Source: Arthrobacter sunyaminii
Lineage (GTDB): Bacteria > Actinomycetota > Actinomycetes > Actinomycetales > Micrococcaceae
NCBI RefSeq assembly: GCF_018866305.1
Contig: NZ_CP076456.1
Location: 3,658,001 to 3,722,000 of the forward strand
Length of the DNA: 64,000 nt
Direction of reading: 5' to 3'
The notes under the pieces were generated by a model. It was given only the letters and a program-made list of their open reading frames with translations, searched no databases and was not told the DNA's origin. The stretch's first letter is position 1. Each line of letters starts with the position of its first letter. Both the position numbers and the translations under genes were made by a program. Of this stretch, positions 16,657 to 25,108 are shown in pieces.

Positions 16657-16705
16657 CAAAAGTTCGCCACCCCCGCTACGCCATCTTCGGGCTACCGAAC
16701 TTTTG
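16657..16705. promoter_or_regulatory. 10-bp inverted repeat upstream of NRAMP
   Basis: CAAAAGTTCG (16657-16666) and CGAACTTTTG (16696-16705) are exact inverted copies separated by 29 bp and end 15 bp before the NRAMP start. They may be two operator half-sites for a looping or cooperative regulator, or a stem in the leader. Confidence 0.45.
16686..16699. promoter_or_regulatory. Putative DtxR/MntR-type operator before NRAMP
   Basis: TTCGGGCTACCGAA is a perfect 5-4-5 palindrome (TTCGG, GCTA, CCGAA). DtxR/MntR-family boxes have the same TTnGG-N4-CCnAA layout, and Mn transporters of this type are classic MntR targets. It lies 21 bp before the start codon, where binding would block transcription. 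The assignment is inference from architecture and target. Confidence 0.45.
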
Positions 16706-16720
16706 TGTTACGTTGCTGTC

Positions 16721-18025
16721 ATGAGCCGCAAGACTGCCCTCCTGAGGCCTGCCAAGCCGGCAACAGGCGCGCCTTCCTCTGTGCCCGCTTCCCCCACCGC
16801 AAAGCCCGCTGTCCCCAAACGCCTGATCTGGATGCTGGGACCCGCACTGGTTGCGGGAGTCGCCTATCTGGATCCGGGAAACGTGGCCAGCAACATGACG
16901 GCGGGCGCCCGGTTCGGCTACCTGCTGGTGTGGGTTGTGGTTGCCGCGAACATCATGGCCTGGCTCATCCAGTACCTCTCCGCAAAACTTGGACTGGTCA
17001 CCGGCAAGTCCCTGCCCGAACTGCTCGGAGAACGACTGGGCCGCAAAACGGGACGCCGCCTCTACTGGCTCCAGGCGGAGCTCGTAGCCATGGCCACAGA
17101 TGTGGCCGAGGTGATCGGCGGCGCCGTGGCCTTGTGGCTGCTGTTCGACCTGCCGCTGCTCCTCGGCGGCGTCATTACCGGGGTCATTTCCATGGCCGTC
17201 CTGGGCCTTCAGGGCAGCGGACGCCACCGCACGTTTGAATACGTGATCGTGTCCATGATGGCGATTATCGCCGTCGGCTTCACGGCCGGAATCGTGATTT
17301 CCCCGCCAGACGGGGGCGCCGTGGCTGACGGCCTCATCCCCCGCTTCGAGGGAAGCGAATCCGTGCTGCTCGCAGCATCCATTCTTGGCGCCACGGTCAT
17401 GCCGCACGCCATTTACGCGCATTCGGCACTGACCCGGGACCGGTTCCCGGACCGCACTGCTTTCCTAACGACCCCGAGGCTGATCCGAGCCACCCGCTGG
17501 GATGTCACCATTGCGCTGGCTGTCGCCGGAACCGTGAACCTGGCGATCCTGCTCCTGGCAGCGAGCTCCCTCCAGGGCGTCGCCGGAACCGACACCTTGG
17601 AAGGTGCGCACGCTGCGATCGCTGCGTCCCTTGGCGGCGCCGTCGCCACCCTTTTTGCCGTTGGCCTGCTGGCATCGGGCCTGGCATCCACCTCCGTAGG
17701 CGCCTACGCCGGCGCCGAAATCATGCAGGGGCTGCTGAAGGTCCGCATGCCGATGCTGCTGCGCCGCCTGATCACGCTGATTCCCGCGCTGCTGATCCTG
17801 GCAGCCGGCGTCGACCCCACTTGGGCGCTCATCCTCAGCCAGGTCATCCTGTCCTTCGGCATTCCGTTTGCCCTGATTCCGCTGGTGTGGCTGACCTCCC
17901 GCCGGGATCTAATGGGTGTGCACACCAACCGCTGGTGGACCACCGCGCTGGGAGTGGTGGTGGCCATCCTGCTGGTGGGGCTGAACATTACGCTGCTCGT
18001 GCTGACCTTCACCGGCGCGGCTTAG
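16721..18025 (+). CDS. mntH: NRAMP-family divalent metal (Mn2+/Fe2+) transporter
   Basis: 434 residues, 11 TM segments. The metal site motifs are intact: DPGN in TM1 (D51, P52, G53, N54) and MPH in TM6 (M227, P228, H229; followed by AIYAHSAL). These are diagnostic of proton-coupled Mn2+/Fe2+ importers. The start at ATG 16721 gives a 30-residue polar N-terminus; an upstream in-frame extension over the promoter repeats is rejected. An MntR-like palindrome lies just upstream. Confidence 0.92.
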   Translation: MSRKTALLRPAKPATGAPSSVPASPTAKPAVPKRLIWMLGPALVAGVAYLDPGNVASNMTAGARFGYLLVWVVVAANIMAWLIQYLSAKLGLVTGKSLPELLGERLGRKTGRRLYWLQAELVAMATDVAEVIGGAVALWLLFDLPLLLGGVITGVISMAVLGLQGSGRHRTFEYVIVSMMAIIAVGFTAGIVISPPDGGAVADGLIPRFEGSESVLLAASILGATVMPHAIYAHSALTRDRFPDRTAFLTTPRLIRATRWDVTIALAVAGTVNLAILLLAASSLQGVAGTDTLEGAHAAIAASLGGAVATLFAVGLLASGLASTSVGAYAGAEIMQGLLKVRMPMLLRRLITLIPALLILAAGVDPTWALILSQVILSFGIPFALIPLVWLTSRRDLMGVHTNRWWTTALGVVVAILLVGLNITLLVLTFTGAA

Positions 18026-18092
18026 CGCCGGAAAGGTCCAACACCACAGCACGACGACGACGACGGAAACCTCCGTGTCACCGGTCCCCTGC

Positions 18093-19070
18093 TCAGTCGT
18101 TTAGCGTCCCCTCCACCAGTGCGGTGGCAATGCTGTCAGCATCCTGCACCGCGGCCAGATAGCGTTCGGCGTCCAGAGCTGCGGCACACCCGGTGCCGGC
18201 GGCGGTGATGGCCTGACGGTAGCGGTGGTCCACGGCATCGCCGCACGCAAAAACACCGTCGGCGGAGGTAGCCGTGGTGGGTGCCGCCACCGTTATGTAA
18301 CCCTCCGCGTCAAGGTCCACCTGCCCATGCAGCAGTTCGGTGCGCGGCACATGCCCGATGGCGACAAACACCCCGGTAGCCGCCAACTCGCGCCGTTCTC
18401 CCGTGACCGTGTCGGTAAGGGTCACCCCCGTCACCTTGTCCTGGCCGTGCACCGCGGTCACTTCGCTGTTCCACTCAAATCGGATCTTTTCGTGGCTCTT
18501 GGCCCGCATGGCCATGATGCGTGAGGCCCGCAGCTCGCCGCGCCGCACAATCACAGTGACGGTCCGTCCGAACCGGCTCAGGAACAGAGCCTCCTCCATG
18601 GCGGAATCGCCGCCGCCCACCACCAGCACGTCCTGGTTCCGGAAAAAGAAACCGTCGCAGGTGGCACACCATGAGATGCCGCGGCCGTTGAGCCGTTTCT
18701 CCTCCGGCAGACCCAGTTCCTTGTACGCGGATCCCGTGGCCAGGATGACGCTGCGTGCCTTGTATTTGTCGCCGCCGCCGGTCTCCACCCGCTTAATGTG
18801 CCCGCCCAGATCGACCGACACGACGTCGTCGTACTGCACCACGGCACCGAACTTTTCCGCCTGCCGGCGCAGGCTGTCCATCAGGTCCGGGCCCTGAATA
18901 CCGTCCGGAAAGCCGGGAAAGTTTTCCACCTCGGTGGTGTTCATCAGGGCTCCGCCCGCGGTCACCGATCCGGCAAGGACACGCGGTTTCAGCCCAGCCC
19001 GGGCCGCATAAATGGCCGCTGTATAGCCGGACGGACCGGAGCCGATGATGATGACCTGATCGGTATTCAT
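18093..19070 (-). CDS. trxB: Thioredoxin reductase (NADPH)
   Basis: 325 residues. The FAD-binding GSGPSGY is at 10-16, the redox-active site is W-C-A-T-C-D-G (C135, C138), the NADPH-binding GGGDSAMEEA is near 153-162, and the C-terminal FAD motif GVFACGDAVDHRYRQAITAAGTG lies near 275-300. All low-molecular-weight TrxR signatures are present. ATG 19068-19070 follows AAGGACTACCTC. No thioredoxin gene is adjacent. Two GNAT genes are divergent from it. Confidence 0.93.
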   Translation of the reverse strand: MNTDQVIIIGSGPSGYTAAIYAARAGLKPRVLAGSVTAGGALMNTTEVENFPGFPDGIQGPDLMDSLRRQAEKFGAVVQYDDVVSVDLGGHIKRVETGGGDKYKARSVILATGSAYKELGLPEEKRLNGRGISWCATCDGFFFRNQDVLVVGGGDSAMEEALFLSRFGRTVTVIVRRGELRASRIMAMRAKSHEKIRFEWNSEVTAVHGQDKVTGVTLTDTVTGERRELAATGVFVAIGHVPRTELLHGQVDLDAEGYITVAAPTTATSADGVFACGDAVDHRYRQAITAAGTGCAAALDAERYLAAVQDADSIATALVEGTLND

Positions 19071-19184
19071 GAGGTAGTCCTTGGCGTGCGGTCTGGTGGG
19101 GAACAGCAAGGGCACTGATCCCAGTGTGACCGCCCCGGCTCCGGCCGGGAAGAAGTTCCGTGCCGGCGCCGCCATAATGGAGCG

Positions 19185-19769
19185 ATGCCCTCTCCTTCAC
19201 CGACTCCCGCCCGGCAGCATCCCGCTTCCCGGCGGCCTGCCGTACACCTGGCGCAGTTGCCCGTGGCTGCCATTGACGCGCTGGCAGCAGGAGACTTGGA
19301 CACCGCCAACCGGCACTCCCCCGTTCCCCTCACCCGGCATTTTTCCTCCGACCGGCAGTCGCTGTGGAAAATGCGCAGCGCCCAGCTTGCGGCGGCGCCC
19401 GACGACGCCGGCTGGATCACCGGGGCCATCATCGACACGGAGTCGGGGCAGGCTGTGGGCTGCGCAGGTTTTCACGGACCGCCGGATTCGGACGGAATGG
19501 TGGAACTGGGCTATTCCGTGGATCCGTTGTTCCGCCGCCGCGGCTACGCCCGCGCCGCACTGGAACTGCTGCTGGCCCGGGCCGCCCGCGAGCCGGATGT
19601 CCGCACGGTGCGCGCCACTATCGGCCCGGATAACGAAGCATCCCGCAACCTGGTGCTGCAGTACGGGTTCGAGGAAAACGGTTCCCAGTGGGATGAGGAA
19701 GACGGGCTGGAGATCATTTTCGAAGTGGCAGCGGGAAACCAGTCCGGACACCCCAGTAGGCTGATCTGA
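19185..19769 (+). CDS. GNAT family N-acetyltransferase
   Basis: 194 residues of the RimJ/RimL-like group. It has the acetyl-CoA motif A region VELGYSVDPLFRRRGYARAA (about 107-126), with R-R-R-G-Y as the pyrophosphate loop, then T-V-R-A-T-I-G-P-D-N-E-A-S-R-N-L-V-L-Q-Y-G-F, the classic N-x-x-S segment before the final strands. The substrate is unknown. Its TGA overlaps by one base the ATG of a second GNAT gene, so they are translationally coupled. Confidence 0.82.
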   Translation: MPSPSPTPARQHPASRRPAVHLAQLPVAAIDALAAGDLDTANRHSPVPLTRHFSSDRQSLWKMRSAQLAAAPDDAGWITGAIIDTESGQAVGCAGFHGPPDSDGMVELGYSVDPLFRRRGYARAALELLLARAAREPDVRTVRATIGPDNEASRNLVLQYGFEENGSQWDEEDGLEIIFEVAAGNQSGHPSRLI

Positions 19770-20362
19770 TGCTTCCCGAGAACCTCTTTGCCAACCAGGC
19801 CACCTTAACCACCGCCCGGCTCCGGCTGGAACCGCTCGGGCCGGAACATTTTGAAGGAGCCTGGGCCAGCCTGCAGGATCCGGAAGCACGGCGCCTGACC
19901 GGAACCCACGCAGAATTCACCCCCGAACAGATTCAGGCATGGCTGGCCGGGCTCGCCGGACAGCATGACCGCGGGGACTGGGCCGTCATCCGGCGCTCCG
20001 ACGAACAGCACCCGGAGGAACGGTACCTGGGCGAAGTGGTGCTGAACGATCTCGATGCCGACAACGGGTCGGTCGGATTCCGGATTGCCCTGGCACCGGC
20101 GGACGTGCGGGGACAGGGGTACGGGACCGAGGCGACGGCCGCCGTCGTCGGGCACGCGTTTGATGACCTGGGCCTGCACCGGGTGGCGCTGGAGGTCTTT
20201 GCGTTCAATCCCCGGGCCCAGCGCGCCTATGAGAAGGCCGGGTTCACCGTGGAGGGCCGCCAGCGCGAGGCTCTGCTCTGGGACGGTGAGCGGGTGGATG
20301 CGATCAGCATGGGTATCCTCGCACGTGATCCGCGTCCTGCCCTGCCGGTCCCAACAGCCTAA
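19769..20362 (+). CDS. GNAT family N-acetyltransferase (RimJ/RimL-like)
   Basis: 197 residues. It begins with the typical TARLRLEPLGPEHFEGAWASL and has the acyl-CoA loop FRIALAPADVRGQGYGTEAT (R-G-Q-G-Y-G-T-E), then LHRVALEVFAFNPRAQRAYE and KAGFTVEGRQREALLWDGE. This is the protein or small-molecule acetylating RimJ-like group. It overlaps the previous GNAT gene by one base. It converges with the ABC-2 permease gene, the stops lying about 1 bp apart. Confidence 0.88.
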   Translation: MLPENLFANQATLTTARLRLEPLGPEHFEGAWASLQDPEARRLTGTHAEFTPEQIQAWLAGLAGQHDRGDWAVIRRSDEQHPEERYLGEVVLNDLDADNGSVGFRIALAPADVRGQGYGTEATAAVVGHAFDDLGLHRVALEVFAFNPRAQRAYEKAGFTVEGRQREALLWDGERVDAISMGILARDPRPALPVPTA

Positions 20363-20363
20363 A

Positions 20364-21242
20364 TCAACCGATGCGGCGCCGGATCTGAACGGCAGCCAGC
20401 AGGGTGAACACCACCGTCATGGCGGCGAGGACGAATACCACGTAGGCGTTTGTGACCGTCCAGTCCCCCACCGACGCAGTGATCCCAAAGAGTTCCTGCA
20501 GCTCAATCACTGCCTCCGGCTGGTCCACTGCCAGGACCTGAAGGGAGTCGGCCGTCATCTCCTGGCGGAGGGGCACCGCAGCCTGCATGAACGGCAGAGC
20601 GTTAACCACGGTGCGCACACCCTCAGGCAGGGCACCCACCGGAATGTAGGCGCCGGCCAGGAAACCAAGAATCGTGCCCACAATGGTGGACAGGGCTGAG
20701 TACGCGCCGGAAGTGCGGACGAAAGAGACCGCAAAGGCGCTCAGTGCCGCAAACGCCACGCAGCTCAGCGCCAGGAAGCCGTAGACTGTGGCGATCTGAC
20801 CGGCGTCGAAGCTGATCCCGTCCACCAGGTACAGGTAGGCCAGGCTGATGATCAGCACCACCGTTGTCATGATCAGCGCCACGACGCCGGCGGAGAGCAA
20901 ATAGCCAAGAATCAACTGTTCGCGGCGGATGGGGGACACGAGAAAATCCCGGAAACGGCCCGACGACGAGTCCTCCACAAACACGTTCATGGCGCCCAGG
21001 CCGGTGGTGATGGAGGTAATGCCGACAATCCCGGCGAACATCCAGGTGTCCACGAAGCCCTTGACCTCGTCCCTCGTGGCGGCAGGGAAAGAACTCTGCA
21101 GGCTGTCGATCTGGGTGCTGCCCAGAAACAAGGTGTACAGCAGGAACAGGATCAGTGCCGAAAGCAGCGAGAAGAACACGCCCATCCGGTCCCGGAAGAA
21201 AAGCCGCAGGTTGCGCTGCATCAGGTTTCCGACGATGTTCAT
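20364..21242 (-). CDS. ABC-2 type permease, partner of DrrA-like ATPase
   Basis: 292 residues, six TM segments. The N-terminus NLMQRNLRLFFRDRMGVFFS is the usual amphipathic start of ABC-2 exporters. A large outside loop after TM1 is followed by the GAMNVFVEDSSSGRFRDFLVSP coupling region and LAGAYIPVGALPEGVRTVVNALPFM near the C-terminal third, typical of ABC-2 permeases. Its start overlaps the ATPase stop by 4 bp, so the pair forms one exporter. The substrate is unknown. Confidence 0.88.
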   Translation of the reverse strand: MNIVGNLMQRNLRLFFRDRMGVFFSLLSALILFLLYTLFLGSTQIDSLQSSFPAATRDEVKGFVDTWMFAGIVGITSITTGLGAMNVFVEDSSSGRFRDFLVSPIRREQLILGYLLSAGVVALIMTTVVLIISLAYLYLVDGISFDAGQIATVYGFLALSCVAFAALSAFAVSFVRTSGAYSALSTIVGTILGFLAGAYIPVGALPEGVRTVVNALPFMQAAVPLRQEMTADSLQVLAVDQPEAVIELQELFGITASVGDWTVTNAYVVFVLAAMTVVFTLLAAVQIRRRIG

Positions 21243-22174
21243 GCGCCCTCCCCCTCGTGTCCGGTCAGCGCCAGAAAAACGTCATCCATGGTTCCGTGCC
21301 GGAATTCGAAGTCCGCCACGGAGTCCCCGTGTTCCGCCAAGATGCGACGGGCCGTGTCGGCGGTGTCGACGACGAGCCGCACCACCCCGCCGTCGTCCTC
21401 GTCGCGGATGCCGGCGCCTGCGGCGGTTGCCAGCGCCAGCAGCGCCGGACGGTTGTCCGTGGTGATGCTCAGGACGGAGTTGCTGTGCCGGGCGCGCAGC
21501 TGGGCGGGCGTGCCGTCGGCGATGATCCGGCCGCGTTCAATAATGCACACGCGGTCCGCTTCCTCGGTTTCCTCCATGTAGTGCGTGGTGAGGAAGACGG
21601 TGAGCCCGTGCCGGTCCCGCAGCTCGCGGATGGTGGACCAGACCATGGCGCGGCTGGCCGGGTCCAGCCCGGCGGTGGGTTCGTCCAGGAAGAGGATCGA
21701 CGGCGAATGCAGCAGTGCGCGGGCAATGTCCACGCGGCGCCGCTGTCCGCCGGAATAGGTGCCGTAGCGGCGGTCGACAAAGTCGTCGATCCCGATCATG
21801 GCGCTCAGCTCCTGGATCCGGGCATCGTTGGCCGCGGTGTCGGCCGAATAGAATTTGGCCCTCGTCCGCAGGTTTTCCCGGCCGGTGAGCAGAGGATCCA
21901 GCAACGAGTCCTGGAAAACGACGCCGATGTCCTTACGGACTTCGCCGGCCTCGCTGCGTACGTCGTGCCCGCTGACGGTGGCTTCACCGGCATTGAAGGG
22001 AATGACGGTGGTGAGGCAGGAAATAGTGGTGGATTTACCGGCGCCGTTGACTCCGAGAAAGGCGAAGACGGTGCCGGGCTGAACCTCAAAGGAGAGGTCG
22101 TCAACAGCTGTGGTGGCACCGTATTTCTTGGTCAGCCCACGCACGGATATAGCGGTGTCTCCGCTGATTGCCAC
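21239..22174 (-). CDS. ABC exporter ATPase (DrrA-like)
   Basis: 311 residues. The Walker A is GVNGAGKST (about 38-46), the Q-loop is in VFQDSLLDPLLTGRENL, the signature is YSGGQRRRVDIARAL, the Walker B is ILFLDEPTAGLDP and the H-loop is TTHYMEE. The C-terminal 90 residues form the extra domain found in daunorubicin resistance-type ATPases. It is the first gene of a two-gene minus-strand unit with the 21242 permease. Confidence 0.93.
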   Translation of the reverse strand: MAISGDTAISVRGLTKKYGATTAVDDLSFEVQPGTVFAFLGVNGAGKSTTISCLTTVIPFNAGEATVSGHDVRSEAGEVRKDIGVVFQDSLLDPLLTGRENLRTRAKFYSADTAANDARIQELSAMIGIDDFVDRRYGTYSGGQRRRVDIARALLHSPSILFLDEPTAGLDPASRAMVWSTIRELRDRHGLTVFLTTHYMEETEEADRVCIIERGRIIADGTPAQLRARHSNSVLSITTDNRPALLALATAAGAGIRDEDDGGVVRLVVDTADTARRILAEHGDSVADFEFRHGTMDDVFLALTGHEGEGA

Positions 22175-22219
22175 AATTCCCCCGGATTCTCCGGCAGCAG
22201 CAGCCGGTTTGGGGAAAGT

Positions 22220-22774
22220 CTAGCGGTAGGTTTGGTGCAGATCGTCCCATTCGAAGAGCGTGGTTTCGTTGTTTTCCCAGTCCTGCCGCAGGATGGCGTA
22301 GGCAACCGAAGCCACCCGCGTACCATCCGCCGTGGGCCAGCCGAGGCGGTAATGGGCCTCCTTGAGAAAGCCTGCCCGGACGAAAGTCTTGCGCATGGCA
22401 ACGTTGTCCTCCCGTGTCTGGCCTTCAAACCGCACCGGATCGGGAAACTCTTCAAACACCAGTGAGCACAGGGCCTTCAGGACCTGCGGCCCCAGTCCCC
22501 GGCCGCGGAAGTCCTCCGCCAGCCGCAGGTCGAACATGGGGGTGTCCTCCTCCAGGTCATCAAGCACCACCATTCCGACAGTTTTGGCATCAGCGACGAT
22601 CCAGTAGCCCACCGATTCCTGCGACCAGAACCTGCCGCTGTCCACCGCTTCCCGTGCCGACTCCGCCGTATGTTGTGCCGTCATATGGAAAGGAAAACTG
22701 TTTGACGTCAGGAATTGCACAATTGCTTCCGCCTCAGACTCCGATTCGGCCATCAGGCGAAAGTTAATAACCAT
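22220..22774 (-). CDS. GNAT family N-acetyltransferase
   Basis: 184 residues. The acetyl-CoA site is FDLRLAEDFRGRGLGPQVLK (R-G-R-G-L-G), followed by EGQTREDNVAMRKTFVRAGF, an N-x-A-M-R segment typical of RimI/RimJ-type enzymes. The N-terminal part includes VGYWIVADAKTVGMVVLDDL. It lies 45 bp upstream of the ABC ATPase start on the same strand and could be cotranscribed with it. Substrate unknown. Confidence 0.82.
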   Translation of the reverse strand: MVINFRLMAESESEAEAIVQFLTSNSFPFHMTAQHTAESAREAVDSGRFWSQESVGYWIVADAKTVGMVVLDDLEEDTPMFDLRLAEDFRGRGLGPQVLKALCSLVFEEFPDPVRFEGQTREDNVAMRKTFVRAGFLKEAHYRLGWPTADGTRVASVAYAILRQDWENNETTLFEWDDLHQTYR

Positions 22775-22863
22775 GGTGGGAGCCTATCCGACACCAGTAG
22801 GGTGTTGGTCATTAGGTGTCCACCAGCATTCCCACCCATTCCAAACCAGACTTGGGGATATTC

Positions 22864-23547
22864 ATGAGACGAGTTGTTTCGACCGGGGAAATCACCGTTG
22901 AGTCGGCTGCACGGAATCTGCAGGACTATTTCACCGAACTCATGCCGCGGACCGGCAGGGTCCGCAGCAGTTCGCGGTTTGATTCATGGGCCGGCGGCGG
23001 CGATGCCCCGGATGTGGTGAACCGGTTCACCGCCGACGACGTCGTGGCCGCTTCCTTCCGCTCCGTGAAGATCCCGGCGCGGACGGCCGTTGCCCTGCTG
23101 GAAACCCGGGCCGGGGACATCTCCGACCTGCTGGCGTCCATCCCGGCGGACGTCGATTTGCCCGACGCGGACGCGGTGCAGGATTTGGGCGCCGGCAGCC
23201 CGGCGCGCCAGCTGTGGAACCTCCTGCGCGGCAGGCACGACGACGACGGCGGCTGGGGCGTGGGCCCGAGCACCGCCAGCAAACTCCTTGCCCGCAAGCG
23301 GCCCCGGCTGATTCCGGTGTACGACTCCATCATCCGCCGGGTCACGGCGGTGCCCGGGCCCAAGGACCAGTGGGAGTACTGGCACGCCTCCTTTGCGGAC
23401 GGGGTTCTTGCCGAACGGCTGACGGAGATCCGTGCCAAGTCGGGGATCACTGAGCCCATTTCCGACCTTCGGGTGCTGGACATCGTGCTGTCCATGCACG
23501 GCAAGCGGCAGGGGTTCCTGCCGCAGGAGGAGGATCTGGAGTCTTGA
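22864..23547 (+). CDS. DUF6308 family protein
   Basis: 227 residues, matching the actinobacterial DUF6308 group of unknown function. Recognisable blocks are RVRSSSRFDSWAGGGDAPDV, ITADDVVAASF-like FTADDVVAASF, LWNLLRGRHDDDGGWGVGPS, TASKLLARKRPRLIPVYDSI and the C-terminal LRVLDIVLSMHG. The G-V-G-P-x-x-A-S-K-L-L-A-R-K-R-P helix-hairpin-like element recalls DNA-glycosylase-type HhH proteins, but catalytic residues cannot be assigned. ATG 22864 (GGGGA upstream) is preferred over GTG 22816. It overlaps the next gene by 4 bp. Confidence 0.75.
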   Translation: MRRVVSTGEITVESAARNLQDYFTELMPRTGRVRSSSRFDSWAGGGDAPDVVNRFTADDVVAASFRSVKIPARTAVALLETRAGDISDLLASIPADVDLPDADAVQDLGAGSPARQLWNLLRGRHDDDGGWGVGPSTASKLLARKRPRLIPVYDSIIRRVTAVPGPKDQWEYWHASFADGVLAERLTEIRAKSGITEPISDLRVLDIVLSMHGKRQGFLPQEEDLES

Positions 23548-23912
23548 GCGCCCTCCCGTCTCCACCGTCCGGCGCTGGCGGAACCACCGTCCGCCCGGGT
23601 CCGGCCAGCCCGTGGCTGGGCACGCCGTCGGGCATCATTGCCCTCACGGCACTGGTTCTGTCCATTGTCCTTATTCCGCTGTTCTTTCCGCTGGCCGGAC
23701 TCGCCCTGGTGCTCGCGGTCGTGGCTTTGGTTCGGCGGCGGCCGCAGCCGCGCAGCGCCTGGGTCGTTGCCATCACCAGCGGCGTGCTGCTCGTCGTCGT
23801 GCTGGCCATCGGCATTCTGGCGTCGGTTTTCCTCTTTACAACGGAATCCGGCGGCACCGGCGATCCACAGCCGGCTACAACCTCGGTGTCCGTTCCAGCA
23901 GGGGAACCCTGA
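23544..23912 (+). CDS. Small membrane protein (DUF4190-like)
   Basis: 122 residues. A Pro/Gly-rich N-terminus is followed by two TM helices (GIIALTALVLSIVLIPLFFP and VVAITSGVLLVVVLAIGILA) with a short R-R-R-P-Q-P-R loop and a Thr/Ser-rich outside tail. This is the DUF4190-like layout. The TTG start at 23544 overlaps the DUF6308 stop (TTGA); a GGAGGA lies 12 bases before. Role unknown. Confidence 0.55.
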   Translation: MSALPSPPSGAGGTTVRPGPASPWLGTPSGIIALTALVLSIVLIPLFFPLAGLALVLAVVALVRRRPQPRSAWVVAITSGVLLVVVLAIGILASVFLFTTESGGTGDPQPATTSVSVPAGEP

Positions 23913-24091
23913 CCGAAGGAAAGGGCGGCCGATCCGTCGCCGCGCACCGGAATTTCTCTCCCTTTAATGCCGTCTGCAGATGAGATGAAAACGTTACTGG
24001 CCGCGAGCATATTTCCGGGCCGGTTGTGAGGCATTCTTTGAGGTACGTGAGCCCGCAGGTTCACCGCCCGCACTCCTAAAAGAGGATATCC

Positions 24092-25108
24092 GTGCACCGT
24101 TCTCCGCGCGCTGCTGCGCTTCTTGCCGCTTTGTGTTTCTCCATCGTCCTCGGCGGGTGTGGTTCGTCCGGTGAAGCTGAAGAAACTCCTGCCGCCAAAG
24201 ATTCCCCTTTGGCTGAATTCATGTCCTCCGCCTATGAGAGCGGGATGAGCGTGGAGGAGCAGGAGAAGGAATACGCCGAACGGGAGCGCAAGCGGGAAGA
24301 CCTCGTGGCCCAGTGCATGACGGAGGAGGGTTTCGAGTACACGCCGAATGTCCAGGACGTGTCCTTTTCCATGGGAACGGACACGGAATGGAATCCTGAT
24401 TCCCGGGAATGGGTGTCCCAATACGGCTACGGAATGATCAATTTCCCCGGCCGGGATGACGAGCCCGTGGCCAGCGAACAGGAATACGTCGATCCGAACG
24501 CGGATTATGTCTCGAGTTTGTCGGAATCTGAGCAAACCGCCTTTTATGAGGCGCTCCACGGCCCCACTCCCGACGAAGAGGACATGCCCGCCGAGGGGGA
24601 AATGACGGAATGGGACTGGACCACCGCGGGCTGTTACGGATGGTCGGAGAACGAAATAAACGACGACGACGTCAACACCTCCGAGAAGCACCAGCCGCTG
24701 ATTGATTCCATGAATACCCTCTACGAGGACATGATGAGTTCCCCGGAACTCACCGAGGCCGATGCCGAGTGGTCCTCCTGCATGGCCGACGGCGGACACC
24801 CCGGGTTCACGGCTCAGATGGATGCGCAGAACAGCATCAATGAAAAGATGAACTCCGCCTACAACGGGATGAGTGCCAGCACCAGCGCCACCGCCGAGGC
24901 TGTTGACCCCGGCGCAATGGTCGAACCGGACATGGACGAGCTGGCCGAGGAAGAAATTACCCTCGCCCTCGCTGACCTGGACTGCCGGGAGAAGACAAAC
25001 TACAAGGACACCATGGAGAGCGTGCAGTTCGAGCTCGAGCAGCAGTTCATTGATGACCACAAGGCCGAGCTGGAAGCTTTCCGCGCGGACATCGAGCAGG
25101 GCAACTGA
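24092..25108 (+). CDS. Acidic secreted lipoprotein of a MacAB-like export operon
   Basis: 338 residues. The signal peptide MHRSPRAAALLAALCFSIVL ends in a lipobox with lipidated Cys at 23 (L-G-G-C). The mature protein is strongly acidic (many Asp/Glu, few Lys/Arg). It carries further Cys residues in the contexts AQCMTEEGFEYTP, TAGCYGW, SSCMADGGHPGF and LDCREK, suggesting two disulphides. No family function is known. AGAGGA five bases before GTG 24092 supports the start. It is the first gene of a four-gene operon in which the next genes abut or overlap. It may be an accessory or substrate-capturing component of the exporter. Confidence 0.8.
   Translation: MHRSPRAAALLAALCFSIVLGGCGSSGEAEETPAAKDSPLAEFMSSAYESGMSVEEQEKEYAERERKREDLVAQCMTEEGFEYTPNVQDVSFSMGTDTEWNPDSREWVSQYGYGMINFPGRDDEPVASEQEYVDPNADYVSSLSESEQTAFYEALHGPTPDEEDMPAEGEMTEWDWTTAGCYGWSENEINDDDVNTSEKHQPLIDSMNTLYEDMMSSPELTEADAEWSSCMADGGHPGFTAQMDAQNSINEKMNSAYNGMSASTSATAEAVDPGAMVEPDMDELAEEEITLALADLDCREKTNYKDTMESVQFELEQQFIDDHKAELEAFRADIEQGN

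Noticed and set aside
16427..16720. In-frame N-terminal extension of NRAMP to 16427
   Set aside because: It would read through the promoter repeats, is Pro/Ser-rich and unlike any NRAMP N-terminus; ATG 16721 is normal.
21155..22465. 436-codon plus-strand frame opposite the DrrA-like ABC genes
   Set aside because: Antisense to a Walker A/B-containing ATPase; composition and lack of any motif mark it as a shadow of the real minus-strand genes.
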